Made by a program: the position numbers and the translations under genes. A stretch of 64,000 nucleotides of DNA from Maniola hyperantus (taxonomy: Eukaryota > Arthropoda > Insecta > Lepidoptera > Nymphalidae). The DNA is taken from the NCBI RefSeq assembly GCF_902806685.2, contig NC_048547.1, positions 1,054,001 through 1,118,000 on the forward strand. The letters run 5' to 3'. Under the pieces are notes generated by a model, which worked only from the letters and a program-made list of their open reading frames with translations, had not been told where the DNA came from and ran no database searches. Below are positions 10,831-21,010 of the stretch, in pieces (the first letter of the stretch is position 1; every line of letters begins with the position of its first letter).

Positions 10831-10853
10831 GGGGGGGGGGGGGGGGGGGGGGG
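10831..10853. repeat. Poly-G run of about 23 G
   Basis: Uninterrupted G run after GGGCGGT inside the Harbinger-like MITE. It could form a G-quadruplex. The length in the assembly is unreliable for homopolymers. Confidence 0.85.
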
Positions 10854-11218
10854 CGCTCGCTGGATGCAAAATTCATCGTGCATTCACTGGATGTGCAAAC
10901 AATTAATAATTCTCGCTGTACGTCAAGCCTATTCACGGTCTTTTTCATCGTGCGTCGTGCATGGCCTTGGCGGGACGTACAGCAAGATGGATGGTGAATA
11001 CAGCGCTTAACTCAGTGTCTAACACTGAATGACAGCCACCGAGCTCATTTGACATTAGTTGGTTTTACATTGCTTCTTTGTTGAGTGATAGTGAAATAAC
11101 GTTTCATAGAGATCCTTCAATGGGTTAAAAGTTAATGTCAAATGAGCTCGGTGGCTATCATTCAGTGTTAGACACTGAGTTAGTGAATCAGTAGGCTGGT
11201 ACAAGTAGGTTTAGAATG

Positions 11219-11320
11219 ACAAGTTGGCTTTGTAGAGCGTTGTCTCTGTCACTCATACGTCTTACATGACGTTTTGTCAGTCTTAACGACAGGGACAGCG
11301 CTCTAAAAATCTGCCATCTC
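11219..11320. mobile_element. Small foldback element
   Basis: TGGCTTTGTAGAGCGTTGTC pairs with GACAGCGCTCTAAAAATCTGCCA about 60 bases away. No target duplication could be fixed. Confidence 0.5.
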
Positions 11321-11393
11321 CTTCTAAAGGTCGATGTACATTACTTTTGGCTGCGTACTGTACCTATAATACTACATACTACATATAATACTA

Positions 11394-11520
11394 ACTCTAT
11401 GTGTCAAATTTCATGTCAAGAGTACGATTTTAGTCCTTATTGTAAAGGTGAACCGTACTTTTGACATGACAGTTGACCCATAGAGTTAAAATGGCGCGTG
11501 AGGAGTCGTTTTGTACGGAC
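11394..11520. mobile_element. Foldback family P, both arms
   Basis: ACTCTATGTGTCAAATTTCATGTC (about 11395) is nearly the reverse complement of GACATGACAGTTGACCCATAGAGT (11464-11487), with a loop of about 45 bases. Single arms recur at 8655-8735 and 62515-62595. Confidence 0.6.
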
Positions 11521-11589
11521 TATTATACCTTGTTCCAAAAAACAAGTGTGTACGCGACGCATTATAGGTAAATGGGAAGTACCCTATGG

Positions 11590-11677
11590 GTTATATTGAC
11601 AGACATGACGGACAGACGGACAGACAGACAACAAAGTTATCCTATATGGGTTCCTTTTGAGGTACGGAACCCTAAAA
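11590..11677 (+). mobile_element. Hairpin-ended repeat E, 3' end
   Basis: GACAGACAGACAACAAAGTTATCC then GGGTTCC...GGTACGGAACCCTAAAA, the terminal stem-loop of family E (best copy 19550-19979). Confidence 0.6.
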
Positions 11678-12274
11678 TTAACTGATGTTAATAGTTTTAA
11701 TTTACAAATTATGAAATGAAGTGTAATAAAATGCTTCGTTCTGTTCTAGCAATTTATGCCGTCTGTTCTAAAAACAGCAATTTATTTATGCAATTATTAT
11801 TTACAACTGTAATATTATTTAATAATAAAATTATTATTTCCACCTTAATATTTATGCCTCATTATAAATACTTATAAAAAAAATGATTTAAATAATAAAT
11901 CGACGTGATTAACTTTAAAAGAACTACTTATAAAAAATAATGTTTCTATTTATTTGCATTTATGAAACGGAATTACCTGTTTTGTTTTAATAAAGTTCTA
12001 TTTAGAGCATTAATAATTTTATAATTGGCACGATTAATGTTTAGCAGTAACAGATCTCTTATCAGGTTTAAAATGTAGTAGGTAACTACGTAGTTATCTA
12101 GAACTTAATTTTAATTTAAATCTTCCGTAATTTTTAATTGTTCAAATAATAATAATCACTATCTCAATCACGCACTTCTAACTTTTCGTACCTAGAGGTA
12201 TGTACATTTTAAACACGGCTTTATGATAGTTCTAATAAGTTTAAGTGATTTTGTAAAGTGGTGATAATAAAAAG
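11678..12274. other. AT-rich unassigned stretch
   Basis: Very AT-rich, with no element termini or open frame of note. Confidence 0.4.
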
Positions 12275-12560
12275 AATGACCGGCTGAGTGTTGTGGGCTC
12301 GTCTAACCTCATGCGCACCACGAGAAAATTTTGTCTACGCATTTACTCGTCTTATTTGTATGAAGAAACACGAGATAATGCGTAGACAAAATTTTCTCGC
12401 GGGGCGCATGTTAGGCCCTCTGGGCGCGTTTGGAACCCTCGTAGCTTTAGTCTTGAGTTCGCGTAAAAATTATCACCACTATATCATCTAACAAATACAA
12501 CAACCGACTATCAAAAAGTGTAATTTATTACCTATTTTGAATATACCATTTGATTTGATT
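12275..12560 (+). mobile_element. CR1/Zenon-like LINE 3'UTR with MITE insert
   Basis: 3'UTR pieces GACCGGCTGAGTGTTGTGGG, GGGCGCGTTTGGAACCCTCG and TATTTTGAATATACCATTTGA match 32760-32985, ending in (TTTGA)n. At 12302-12418 it is split by a foldback insert whose arms share GAGAAAATTTTGTCTACGCA and its complement. Confidence 0.6.
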
Positions 12561-12594
12561 TGATCATTTAATTAGGTATCACTAATTGCTTTAA

Positions 12595-12750
12595 CGGTGA
12601 AGAAAAACAGCGTGAGGAAACCTGCAAGCGTGCAAGTTTTTCATAATTTTCTCAAAGGTGTGTACTGTGTAGTCTGCCAATCCGCACCTCGCCAGCATGG
12701 TAGACTATGGCCAAACCCATCACATTCTGAGAGGAGGTCCGTACTTAGCT
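12595..12750 (+). mobile_element. GATGAT SINE, partial
   Basis: Body motifs CGTGAGGAAACCTGCAAGCG, CTCAAAGGTGTGTACTG and CATTCTGAGAGGAGGTCCGT are present. Head and tail are missing, and a K-family MITE follows. Confidence 0.6.
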
Positions 12751-12754
12751 GCTC

Positions 12755-12945
12755 TTAGCTGCTCGATTGCGGTAGAATGACAGTTATAATGTCACAATCG
12801 CAATCACCTCTGATTGGTTGACGCTCGCTCACTATTGGCTACAATACATTGTTGCAACAAGAATCGCACAAATTCAGCCAATCAGAACAAATTGAGATGC
12901 TAATAATGAATGACGCAGGTTTTACAAAATCGACTGTATTGTTGG
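12755..12945 (+). mobile_element. MITE family K, copy 3
   Basis: Best-delimited copy, running from CTCGATTGCGGTAGAATGAC to GGTTTTACAAAATCGAC. The ends pair imperfectly. It is next to a SINE, as is copy 2. Confidence 0.6.
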
Positions 12946-13467
12946 GTTGAGATGGTGACGTTGTAATAATAAAATATTGCTATTTTGAACAGCAATTAAT
13001 TTTATTTACAAAATAAAATACGAATGTTCTGCAATTTATGAAGACCTTAATTTTGCTGTTACGCTTATTCAATCCTAACTTTCAAATTTAAAAACAATAA
13101 ATATGTTTACAAAATAAAATAAAAAAAGTTTTCCATTCCAGCTAATCGAAAACAGTACTTACTAAATTCAACTTTAATGAAAACTTTATAGAGTTCATAA
13201 TCAAATGGCAGGTGGTGAGTGATCGTAAATACATCTCCAGGGGCCCATAACTCCGGGTCGCGTGTTGTGGGGTATTATTTTTAAATTATTTATGGTGTAA
13301 TGAAATAATTCACGTATGGTAATGCCGCGACGAATGGCGGGTTATCACGATATATTGGATGTACGTTAATTACTAACTCGCTATTTGTTGCTTGGTTATG
13401 CCTTGGGTGTCCATGTTTTAACGAAATGATCCAGGACATTTCGTTCTGGAAATCTGACTTATTTTCA
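12946..13467. other. AT-rich unassigned stretch
   Basis: No coding signal or element ends seen. Confidence 0.35.
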
Positions 13468-13665
13468 TTGACTTATATATTACTTCGTATGGACAGGGCT
13501 ATTGAACAACCAAAATGGCACCGACTCAGTGGTCATACAACCTCAGTGACGTCTGGATTTCAAACGGGTCGTTCATTAGTATCTAAGAGGTGGCGCTGAT
13601 TTATTTGGTTCCAAAACCGTGAAAAATTTTGTTCGCTTGACCATATCTTGTCATTTATATCGATG
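13468..13665 (-). mobile_element. Dispersed repeat G, copy 1
   Basis: Antisense copy of a 200-bp unit with CATCGATATAAATGACAAGA, AACAAAATTTTTCACGG and GCGCCACCTCTTAGATAC. Other copies are at 44020-44175, 45553-45769 and 51417-51632. There are no clear inverted ends. Confidence 0.65.
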
Positions 13666-13718
13666 CTTATTTTACTCAAAATGACTAAAATTGTCATCAT
13701 TGAAAACGTTTTGGAGCT

Positions 13719-13845
13719 ATGTGCATTTAAGCAATTAAATATTACTTGCTTTTACGGCAAAGGAAAACATTGTGTATAAACTTGCATGCCTGAGAGTTTT
13801 CTATAATGTTCGCAAAGATTTAAATCCCGTAATCATGCAGTGTAT
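13719..13845 (+). mobile_element. GATGAT SINE, middle fragment
   Basis: GAGCTATGTGCATTTAAGCA through TTGCATGCCTGAGAGTTTTC, diverged; no head or tail. Confidence 0.5.
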
Positions 13846-13861
13846 CAGTTTTTCGTATTAT

Positions 13862-14240
13862 TTTCCCCATTGCCACTTCAGCATAGCAACTCACTGAGCC
13901 ATAGCTCACTCATAGGTTACTCTGATTCTCCTACGGATATCCTTATTTCTGATCAGATCACGTAGCATTGCTCTAGACATCGCCCGCTGTGTGACTCTGA
14001 GCTTTCTTATTAGACTTCGGAGTCCAAATATGCTAGAATGACGACCTCGCACCGAAAAGTCAGTGTTGGAAGACCCCCCAGGCCCCCACTGGGTGGACAG
14101 ACAACATCAAACAAGACGCAAGGAGCCGCTGCATACAGGCGACTAGACCGTTGCGTTTGGAAGTCCCAACAAGAGACCTATGTCCACTCAGTCCAACTGT
14201 GAACATCTACCTATCTGCTGACGTTATGATAATGATGTAT
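13862..14240. pseudogene. RTE LINE fragment with internal inversion (twin priming)
   Basis: 13862-14012 is minus-strand RTE coding sequence. Reversed, it reads ...DLIRNKDIRRRIRVT... and ends at a tract equivalent to KLKWQW. 14015-14240 is plus-strand and continues with the segment equivalent to GPKVLEWRPRT through RPMSTQ. The order (reversed upstream part, then forward downstream part) is what twin-primed reverse transcription leaves. About 30 bases between the parts are missing. Frames are broken, so it is non-functional. Confidence 0.65.
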
Positions 14241-15031
14241 CGTACAGTATTTACCTAACTATTTTCGACTACATTTGTAATAAATTTTAGTAGGATGAAT
14301 CCGAAAAACTCTAATAAGATGGTCACTTCACTCAGATCTAAAATAATTTACAACTGAATTGGAAATGTATAGAAATGTTAATATTATAGCAACAATAAAG
14401 CCTAATAGGCAGAAGTCAGAAAGCAAATAAGCACTAAATAAAGATATAAAACGGGTTCCGAAAGAAATATATTCCCATTATGAACAGTTTGTATTTTTTT
14501 TAAAAGTATGTAATTTATTGACCATTATAAATACGGATTATATTGTAATTATTGTCCTGGTAATAGGAATAAATATAATTTTATTTTACAGACTAAAAAT
14601 GACTATAAAATTTTGATTAAAAAAATGTTTTATTGACGACCAATAATTAATTACCTATTGGAAAGTGGAAAGATGAAGATTTTTTTTATCAAAATCTTAC
14701 ACTCTATCTCTGGCACTTAAAAAATAAAAATAGAAATTCGTACGTAATCATCAATACACACGTATACCATATACGACGTTTTTCAACACACTTGTGAAGA
14801 AAAAGGACTGAAATCGGAAAGTTCGGAGATTCAAATCCCACCAGTTGCATATAAATTGTCACAGTTGGCGGGAAAAAGAGAATGACATAGCCAATATTCT
14901 TTAAAAAAATATTCCTAGGAATGTTTTCGATTACAGCAGCAGTCTGTAATTCCATCCGAGAATAAGTCGTCAAACCTCAATTTTACAATTGGCTTTACAA
15001 AACCGAACAAAGGGCCTACCAATCATCCGCA
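14241..15031. other. AT-rich unassigned stretch
   Basis: Contains an 89-codon antisense open frame (14704-14973) with no recognisable domain and low-complexity ends. I judge it fortuitous. Confidence 0.3.
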
Positions 15032-15198
15032 AGTAAAACCGTCAAGTGTGGGAGGCATGACAGTGGGAACAAACGGCGCCGTAAATCAGGCCCGCTCCGT
15101 GCAGGTGTTGCAGCACTACAGAACTTGTTGATATATTGGCCAAAGATTATCTACTTTTATTGACACAGATGTGCAAGACACAACAAAAATAGTTTTTT
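15032..15198. repeat. Direct repeat F, copy 1
   Basis: AGTAAAACCGTCAAGTGTGG through TTATTGACACAGATGTGCAAG recurs at 15742-15905. Identity is high across about 165 bases. Function unknown. Confidence 0.7.
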
Positions 15199-15479
15199 TA
15201 AAATTCAAATTCAGTTATTTGCTGATACAGGTATACAGGCATAAACACATAACAATACATTGGTCCAGTTGTAGCACGCCAAGCTGGCATGCAAACTTAT
15301 CTTAAACATAATAATTAACAAAAAATAGTTTTTCAGTTATTTTTTTATTTCAAAAAATATTAGGTTACTAAATGGATTTTGAATTTTGAATAGTCCTTAA
15401 AGAATAGGTACATATGAAGAAAAAGAAAATGTCATCTTAAATATTCATCAACACTATAAGAAATATAAAAAAATAATCT

Positions 15480-15580
15480 ATGAATAATAATCGTTCAAGT
15501 CATTACTGTGGTAAATTATTTGACGATTCAAAAGCACTTGTAAAGTTTGCTTGAATAAAAAATATATTCTATTCTATTGA
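15480..15580 (+). mobile_element. LINE 3'UTR tail, (TTCTA)n
   Basis: GATTCAAAAGCACTTGTAAAG then AATAAAAAATATATTCTATTC, similar to 16670-16757 and 43631-43735. The 3' terminal repeat suggests a CR1/Jockey-type LINE. Confidence 0.45.
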
Positions 15581-15741
15581 TACATACACTTTATTATTAG
15601 ATCAAATATAGGTTGAAATATATTTTCGAATAACTTGTCCAAAGCTGGCTCAAATATTGGATCAAATAAGTCTGATGAGTTGATTAGACTGGCCTGAATA
15701 GACTCTAACATTGGTTCGAATGTTTATCAATTAATGCTACG

Positions 15742-15905
15742 AGTAAAACCGTCAAGTGTGGGAGGCATGGCTGTGGAAACAAATGGTGCCGTGAATCAGG
15801 CCGCTCCATGCAGGTATTGTAGCACTATAGACCTTGTTCAAATATTGGCCAAAGAATAATCTACTTTTATTCACATCGATGCGCAAGAAGCAAAAACCAA
15901 ACCTT
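15742..15905. repeat. Direct repeat F, copy 2
   Basis: Second copy of the 15032-15198 sequence, same orientation, about 710 bp downstream. Confidence 0.7.
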
Positions 15906-16660
15906 TTGGAACAAACATTGGTTCGAATATTGCCTAACCCAATCATCAATGGTTTACAATTCTATGAATATTAAAAAATTACATATCAACGCCAATGCAT
16001 TCCATGAAGAATAAATAAAATAGACATTGCATAAACTTAAAAACGTATCAATTTACATGTGCATGTTTTGCGATTCTTTAGATAACAATCGCCTCATTAA
16101 ATGGCACCCCGCTGACTTCATAATTAAATTGATGATATGCTACTAAATAGTTTATCGCTAGTTTTATTGCAAGAGACTTATTAATTTTATAACAAAAAAA
16201 ATGTAGTTACAAACCTGTTATTCTTCTAGTCTCTATTCTATTTTTAGTGTATATTAAAATTGTGGCAATTAGTCCAAAATTGAGTGCGGAATTTTGTTAT
16301 AAAGAAGACGTCTATCCTTCCCAATAATAAAAAGTACCCGGGATAACTTTGAAAATTGTCGCGTCTGTAAAAAATAAATAATCTGTGGTTAAAATATTGC
16401 GGCCATCTTGTATTGCGGATTAATTGAAACGTCTGGTGTTAGGCGGGGCAGCCATTTTAAATTTTAATTATTTATTTATTGAACTCAGACATTCGCGCTT
16501 TATCACCACGTCAATTACCTATTGTATGTATATTATTATACAGTTCTATAATTTAGTTTCATTTAAATTTATAATTTTATGAATTTATATTCATGGAATA
16601 AACGTCGATTTGATTAACTGCTGTAGTTAATTTTAATACACAAACACACGGCACAATACA
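15906..16660. other. AT-rich unassigned stretch
   Basis: No element ends or coding frame recognised. Confidence 0.35.
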
Positions 16661-16669
16661 TGTCATTTG

Positions 16670-16757
16670 AACTAGTGGTAAATTAAATATTTTGATGATT
16701 CAAAAGCACTAATTGTAAAAGTTTACTTAAATAAAAATATATTATATTCTATTCTAA
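16670..16757 (+). mobile_element. LINE 3'UTR tail, (TTCTA)n
   Basis: TTTTGATGATTCAAAAGCAC, AGTTTACTTAAATAAAAATA and TATTCTATTCTA match the tail at 15480-15580. Confidence 0.45.
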
Positions 16758-16774
16758 ACATAATTTTAACACAG

Positions 16775-16895
16775 ACTAGCTGATGCTTACATTTTTAAAA
16801 ACCTAAATCCACGTGGATGAAGTATCCACGTGGATTTAGGTTTTTAAAAATGTCGTGGGAAAACTTTCTTTTTCCGGGATGAAAAATAGCCTATT
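16775..16895 (-). mobile_element. Helitron family B fragment with perfect 29-bp hairpin
   Basis: Starts CTAGCTGATGCTTACA and includes AAATAGCCTAT of family B. 16790-16818 and 16824-16852 are exact reverse complements with a 5-base loop, so the 3' region has been duplicated in inverted orientation. Confidence 0.65.
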
Positions 16896-16907
16896 TCACA
16901 ATGGGGT

Positions 16908-17060
16908 GATTAGCTAACTTAGTGATCATCACTAGACTAAAGCCAACACATTTGACATTGTTTTGTTCTACATTGCTGCTTTATTGAGCGATATAAAAAT
17001 TATACTTTGTAGCAAACCCTCAATGGATTTAAAAATAAATGTTAAATTAGTTAAAAATCA
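16908..17060. mobile_element. Decayed relative of the 10294-11191 foldback MITE
   Basis: CACATTTGACATTGTTTTGTTCTACATTGCTGCTTTATTGAGCGATA aligns with the central part of that MITE. The arms have diverged. Confidence 0.5.
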
Positions 17061-17565
17061 TGCGACATGATTGAAGGACAAACCAACAGAAAAGTAACCC
17101 ACCAAACACAGCCCAACAAACAAATATTTTAGCATTTATAATAAATGGGTAAGCTATAAAAATGAAAAAATAAAAAACAAATCAATTCAACATAGAACAG
17201 CCAGTCAGTCAGTACAGAGTAATGGATGTCTTTATACTGTGGCCAGGGTATGCTTCTCTGAGTAGATATAGATTATATATTATTATCACCCACTTAACTA
17301 TACAATAAAGCCCACCTATTAAAGCTAGACATAAATCATTACTGACACACGAACATAAGCTTTATTGCCTTTGAATAATGTTTGGAATTGCTTGAACAAC
17401 TTGATCAGATGTCGGCAATCGTTGGTGCTCAGGTCATAATAATAAATTATGTTAGAATCATTATAGCCTACTGTGTTTAACACTTTGATACCCCTGACCC
17501 TTCTGCAACATTTCTCCTTGCAACTGGGTCGATTTGACTTATTATTTTTCTAATAAAAATATGCT
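17061..17565. other. Unassigned stretch
   Basis: No recognised repeat or coding frame. Confidence 0.3.
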
Positions 17566-17855
17566 CAGGAGGTCAGGGGGTTCGATCTTGGGCACACACC
17601 TCTAACTCATCTGAGTTATGTGCGTTTTAAGAAATTGAATTCCACTGGCTTTAACTGTGTTAAACATTGTAAAGAAATCTGCATGCCTGAATTTTCCATA
17701 ATATTCTCAAAGGTGTGTAAAGCGCTCCAATCTTTGGCCAGTGTGGTAGACTATAGCTAAACCCATCTCATTCTCAGAGGAGACCCATATGCTCAGTACT
17801 TCAATAGTGAACCGGCAGTGGGTTGATGATAATGATGATGATCAAATGTAGTTGA
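17566..17855 (+). mobile_element. GATGAT SINE, head partly lost
   Basis: Box-B-like GGTTCGATCTTGGG, AACTCATCTGAGTTATGTGC and the body follow, with a (GATGAT)n-like tail at 17823-17843. Confidence 0.65.
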
Positions 17856-18000
17856 CTGATAATATTGCTTTATATTAGGTACTTAATTCTAATTAATAAC
17901 TAAATAACGAATTAATTCAATAGAAATGTTATTAGAGTAAGTCTGAAAATGTAACTACCTAAAGTTTTAAAATGTAACAGGCATAACAAAGTTAGAAATT

Positions 18001-18216
18001 CCTTTTATAAAAGGAAAAGGTGACTGACTGACTGACTGATCTATCAACGCACATCTCAAGCTACTGGATGGATCGGGCTGAAATTTGGCATGCAGATAGC
18101 TATTATGACGTAGGCATCCGCTAAGAAAGGATTTTGAAAATATAACCCCTAAAGGGGCGAAATAGGGGTTTGAAATTTGTGTGGTCCACGCGGACGAAGT
18201 CGCGAGCATAAGCTAG
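18001..18216 (+). mobile_element. Helitron family A, well-preserved copy
   Basis: TTTTATAAAAGGAAAAGGTGAC start, four CTGA units, full core, then GGACGAAGTCGCGAGCATAAG and CTAG. The first bases (TC) are uncertain. Confidence 0.72.
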
Positions 18217-18509
18217 TACATTTAAACATTTACAAAAATAACGCCTTAAAATCTAACCTAACAAACAGTATATCTACAATGTGTCGTGTCGAAAAGGCAC
18301 AAAGTTTTTTCTAAATATTAAGTCAAATAGTTTTGGGCCCAAAAGACCCAGTGTCGAATGTCAAAGGGTTAATCATAGCGAAGCGGTTCCCAACCTTCGG
18401 CTCGCGTTTATGTTTAGGGGCAAATAAACCCAGTTGTAAAATACTGTTTATAGTTTCAGTATGACCTTGTTATCAGTATTGATAGATGGATGAATATGAA
18501 AAAGGCACA

Positions 18510-18690
18510 TTCTATATGGAGCCAAGTCTCTCATGAACATCACAACCCGACGCAAAAGCTGATCACGGGTCCCCTCTCAGAATGAGATTAGGCCATAGTC
18601 TAACACGCTGCGCGCTAGCCAAGTTTTCTCACACCTTTGAGAATACCTATTATGAACAACTCCAAAGCATGCAGGTTTCCTGACGATGCG
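18510..18690 (-). mobile_element. GATGAT SINE, partial
   Basis: Antisense CTGATCACGGGTCCCCTCTC, CACACCTTTGAGAATACC and GCATGCAGGTTTCCTGACGA. Confidence 0.6.
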
Positions 18691-18759
18691 CGGGACTCCA
18701 TTTACTTTTTATATATAGCATAATATTGTATATTATTATTATATCAAACCTATGAAAAA

Positions 18760-18895
18760 AACAACCGCCGAGTTTCTTGCTGGTTCTTCTTGGTAGGAAT
18801 AGGGAAGGCTTTCCGAACCAGTGGTAGATGCATTTGACCGTTCAAAATTACCTTGTAAAAGCTTAATTGAATTTTTAAAAAAATTACTGATTGAC
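18760..18895 (+). mobile_element. LINE 3' end fragment
   Basis: CCGCCGAGTTTCTTGCTGG, CCGAACCAGTGGTAGATGCA and CCTTGTAAAAGCTTAATTGA are shared with 43631-43700, the 3' end of the same LINE type. Confidence 0.5.
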
Positions 18896-19021
18896 AAAAT
18901 TCGGTAGATACTTATAGATAGCTAGATATACTTATAGATAGAGTAGCTTTTTTGTATCCCCAGAAATTATGATTTCCCATGTATTTTTTTAAAAACCTAA
19001 ATCCACAAGGAAGAAGTTTAT

Positions 19022-19530
19022 TTTATTTTTATTTTATTTAACAGGAAAACTTACAGCTAATATGAAAAAATTAATAGGTAAAAAAAGAAGAAGATTAAAG
19101 CTAATGACAAGTTTTCACAGATAGAATAAACATAAGAATAACAAAAAAACTCGACTGGGGGAGAGAAAATTCAGGGAAAAGTAATAAAAAAAACGAGATC
19201 TGGCCAACGAATTATTTAACTGAAGTATGAGCGTTAAAGAATTCATTGGCCAGAGCTTTCCGAATAGTGGTACCAGTGATGCAGAATAGGTCCAAATTTT
19301 TGTCATTTTTACAAATTTTATTAAACGATGAGGCAGATCTAAGCATAAACGAGTTTCTACGAAAATTGGTATGCGTATGCGGTGTGTGAAACATTGAAAA
19401 GAAGTGAGGATGAGAAGAAGTTGGAATAATAATATGGGTTATACAAGTCAAGAGTGAATAGGCATCTTCTAGGCCAGCGCGCTCCATCTTGGGCTGCATC
19501 ATCACTTGCCACCAGGTCTGTTTGTAGCCA
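19022..19530 (-). pseudogene. LINE C-terminal fragment and 3'UTR
   Basis: On the minus strand an open frame of about 97 codons (19505 to 19212) reads SHPHFFSMFHTPHTHTNFRR then NSFMLRSASSFNKICKND, resembling the last residues of a non-LTR RT protein (R1/Jockey/CR1 type). An AT-rich 3'UTR with repeated TTTTATTTAAAT-type sequence follows to 19022. The upstream edge shares TAGACTAGCGCTTGGCTAC with 52258-52340. It is 5' truncated, and the family is uncertain. Confidence 0.5.
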
Positions 19531-19549
19531 AGCGCTAGTCTATAAATTG

Positions 19550-19979
19550 AAAAAAACCGGCCAAGTGCGAGTCAGGCTCGCGCAATGAGGGTTCCGTCCT
19601 ACAGTCGTATTTTTTCGACATTTTGCACGATAATTCAAAAACTATGATGCATAAAAATAAATAAAAATCTGTTTTAGAATGTACAGGTGAAGACCTTTCA
19701 TATGATACCCCACTTGATATAGTCACTCACTTCGAAAGTTGAAAATACTAATTATTAGTTCATGACCACAATTTAATTTTTTTTGTGTGATCTAAGCCTA
19801 AATTCACGGTTTTCAGATTTTTCCCCAAATGTCAGCTATAAGATCTACCTACCTGCCAAATTTCATGATTCTAGGTCAACGGGAAGTACCCTGTAGGTTT
19901 CTTGACAGACAGACAGACAGACACAACAAAGTGATCCTATAAGGGTTCCGTTTTTCCTTTTGAGGTACGGAACCCTAAC
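19550..19979 (+). mobile_element. Hairpin-ended repeat E, full-length copy
   Basis: Starts AAAAACCGGCCAAGTGCGAG, contains ATGATACCCCACTTGATATAG, TTCATGATTCTAGGTCAACG and a (GACA)n run. It ends in the stem-loop GGGTTCCGT...ACGGAACCC followed by TAA and A-rich sequence. It has no coding frame. The 3' stem-loop plus A-rich tail suggests a retroposon. I recognise it as a common lepidopteran repeat but cannot name it safely. Confidence 0.7.
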
Positions 19980-20214
19980 AAAACAAAAACTAGTAAAACA
20001 ATAAAAAATACTTAGGTGTAAATCGGAAAAAAAATCCGTTACCGTAAAAAGAACAATGTTAATTAAAGTTTCGCTTGATTAACTCCATGTAGATGAAGTA
20101 ACAAGTAATAACTAGCGAGCGTTATGTTTCTAATAACAAAATTACGTACACAGTGTAATGACTGTCAATCAAAGCGTGAATTAATTAAGCCTATAAAAAT
20201 TACCTATCAATCAG

Positions 20215-20515
20215 ATCAAATCAGAAATAAGGAGATCCGTAGGAGAACTAGAGTAACCGACATAGCTCAACGGGTTGCGAAGCTGAAGTGGCAATGGGCA
20301 TGGCACATAGTTCGTACAACCGATAGACGTTGGGGTCCCAAGGTGCTGGAGGACTTGGAAGACCCACCACTAGGTTGACGGACGACATCATACGAGTCGC
20401 AAGAAGCCGCTGGATTCAGGCGGCGCAAGACCGAGGCGTGTGGAAGTCCCTACGAGAGACCTATGTCCAGCAGTGGACGTCTATATCGGTTGATAAAGAT
20501 GATGATGATAAAAAT
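20215..20515 (+). pseudogene. RTE-clade LINE, C-terminal coding end with frameshift
   Basis: From about 20215 the frame reads DQIRNKEIRRRTRVTDIAQR then VAKLKWQWAWHIVRTTDRRWG, the typical C-terminal region of RTE proteins. A frameshift near 20365-20375, with some loss of the EWRPRTGRR-equivalent segment, moves homology to another frame. That frame gives RLTDDIIRVARSRWIQAAQD and SLRETYVQQWTSI. The tail is GATGATGATGA. The endonuclease and RT domains are absent. This copy supplies the reference for the shorter RTE ends elsewhere in the window. Confidence 0.75.
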
Positions 20516-20555
20516 TACCAAATCGAAAACAATGTAAGTTCATTTATTAGTTAAA

Positions 20556-20953
20556 AAAACCGGTCAAGTGCGAGTTAGACTCGCGCCCAAAGGGTTCCGA
20601 GCTCGGGTATTTTTTTCGACATTTTGCATGATAAATCAAAAACTATTATGCATAAGAATAAATAAAAACAGATTTTAGAATCTACAGGTAAAGCCCTTTC
20701 ACATGATACCCCACTTGGAAGTTGAAAACACTAATTATTTGTTCATGAACACATTTTAATTGTTTTTCGTGATGTAACCATAAATTCACGGTTTTCGTAT
20801 TCATTCACTACAGGGAATTCTGCCAAACTTCATGATTCTAGGTCAAGTACCCTCTGGCTCTAAGTTTCTTGACAGACAGACAGTACAGACAGACAGACAA
20901 CAAAGTGATTCTATAAGGGTTCCGTGTTTCCTTTTGAAGTACGGAACCCTAAA
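20556..20953 (+). mobile_element. Repeat E, near full-length
   Basis: AAAAACCGGTCAAGTGCGAG start to GGAACCCTAAAAA end, same order of motifs as 19550-19979, with a small deletion before the (GACA)n run. Confidence 0.7.
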
Positions 20954-20954
20954 A

Positions 20955-21010
20955 ATTAGGAGATGTGTGATCGAGATCGAACTCCGGACTCCCGATTAGA
21001 AGGCTGGAGG
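20955..21010 (-). mobile_element. SINE tRNA-like head fragment
   Basis: ATCGAACTCCGGACTCCCGATTAGAAGG is the reversed box B and anticodon arm of the GATGAT SINE. Confidence 0.45.

Larger units (their letters stand above)
10306..11007. mobile_element. PIF/Harbinger-like MITE inserted at TAA
   Basis: Ends are inverted repeats AGCGCCTTATTCACCATCCAT and the complement of ATGGATGGTGAATACAGCGCT. The element is flanked by TAA on both sides (10303-10305, 11008-11010). A TWA 3-bp target duplication is typical of PIF/Harbinger. It sits inside the left arm of the surrounding foldback MITE and itself contains a retroposon. Confidence 0.68.
10294..11191. mobile_element. Outer foldback MITE split by a nested MITE
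   Basis: The right arm 11135-11191 reverse-complements to CTGATTCACTAACTCAGTGT and continues to match 11011-11057. The left arm is interrupted: CTGATTCACTAA (10294-10305) is followed by a separate element, and the match resumes after TAA at 11008. Joined, the arms pair over about 58 bases. A decayed relative lies at 16908-17060. There is no coding capacity. Confidence 0.7.

Noticed and set aside
10831..10853. Regulatory G-quadruplex
   Set aside because: A single long homopolymer inside a MITE gives no evidence of function and its length is unreliable in assemblies.
14704..14973. An 89-codon antisense gene
   Set aside because: AT-rich, no domain, no splice or promoter context; ends are low complexity.
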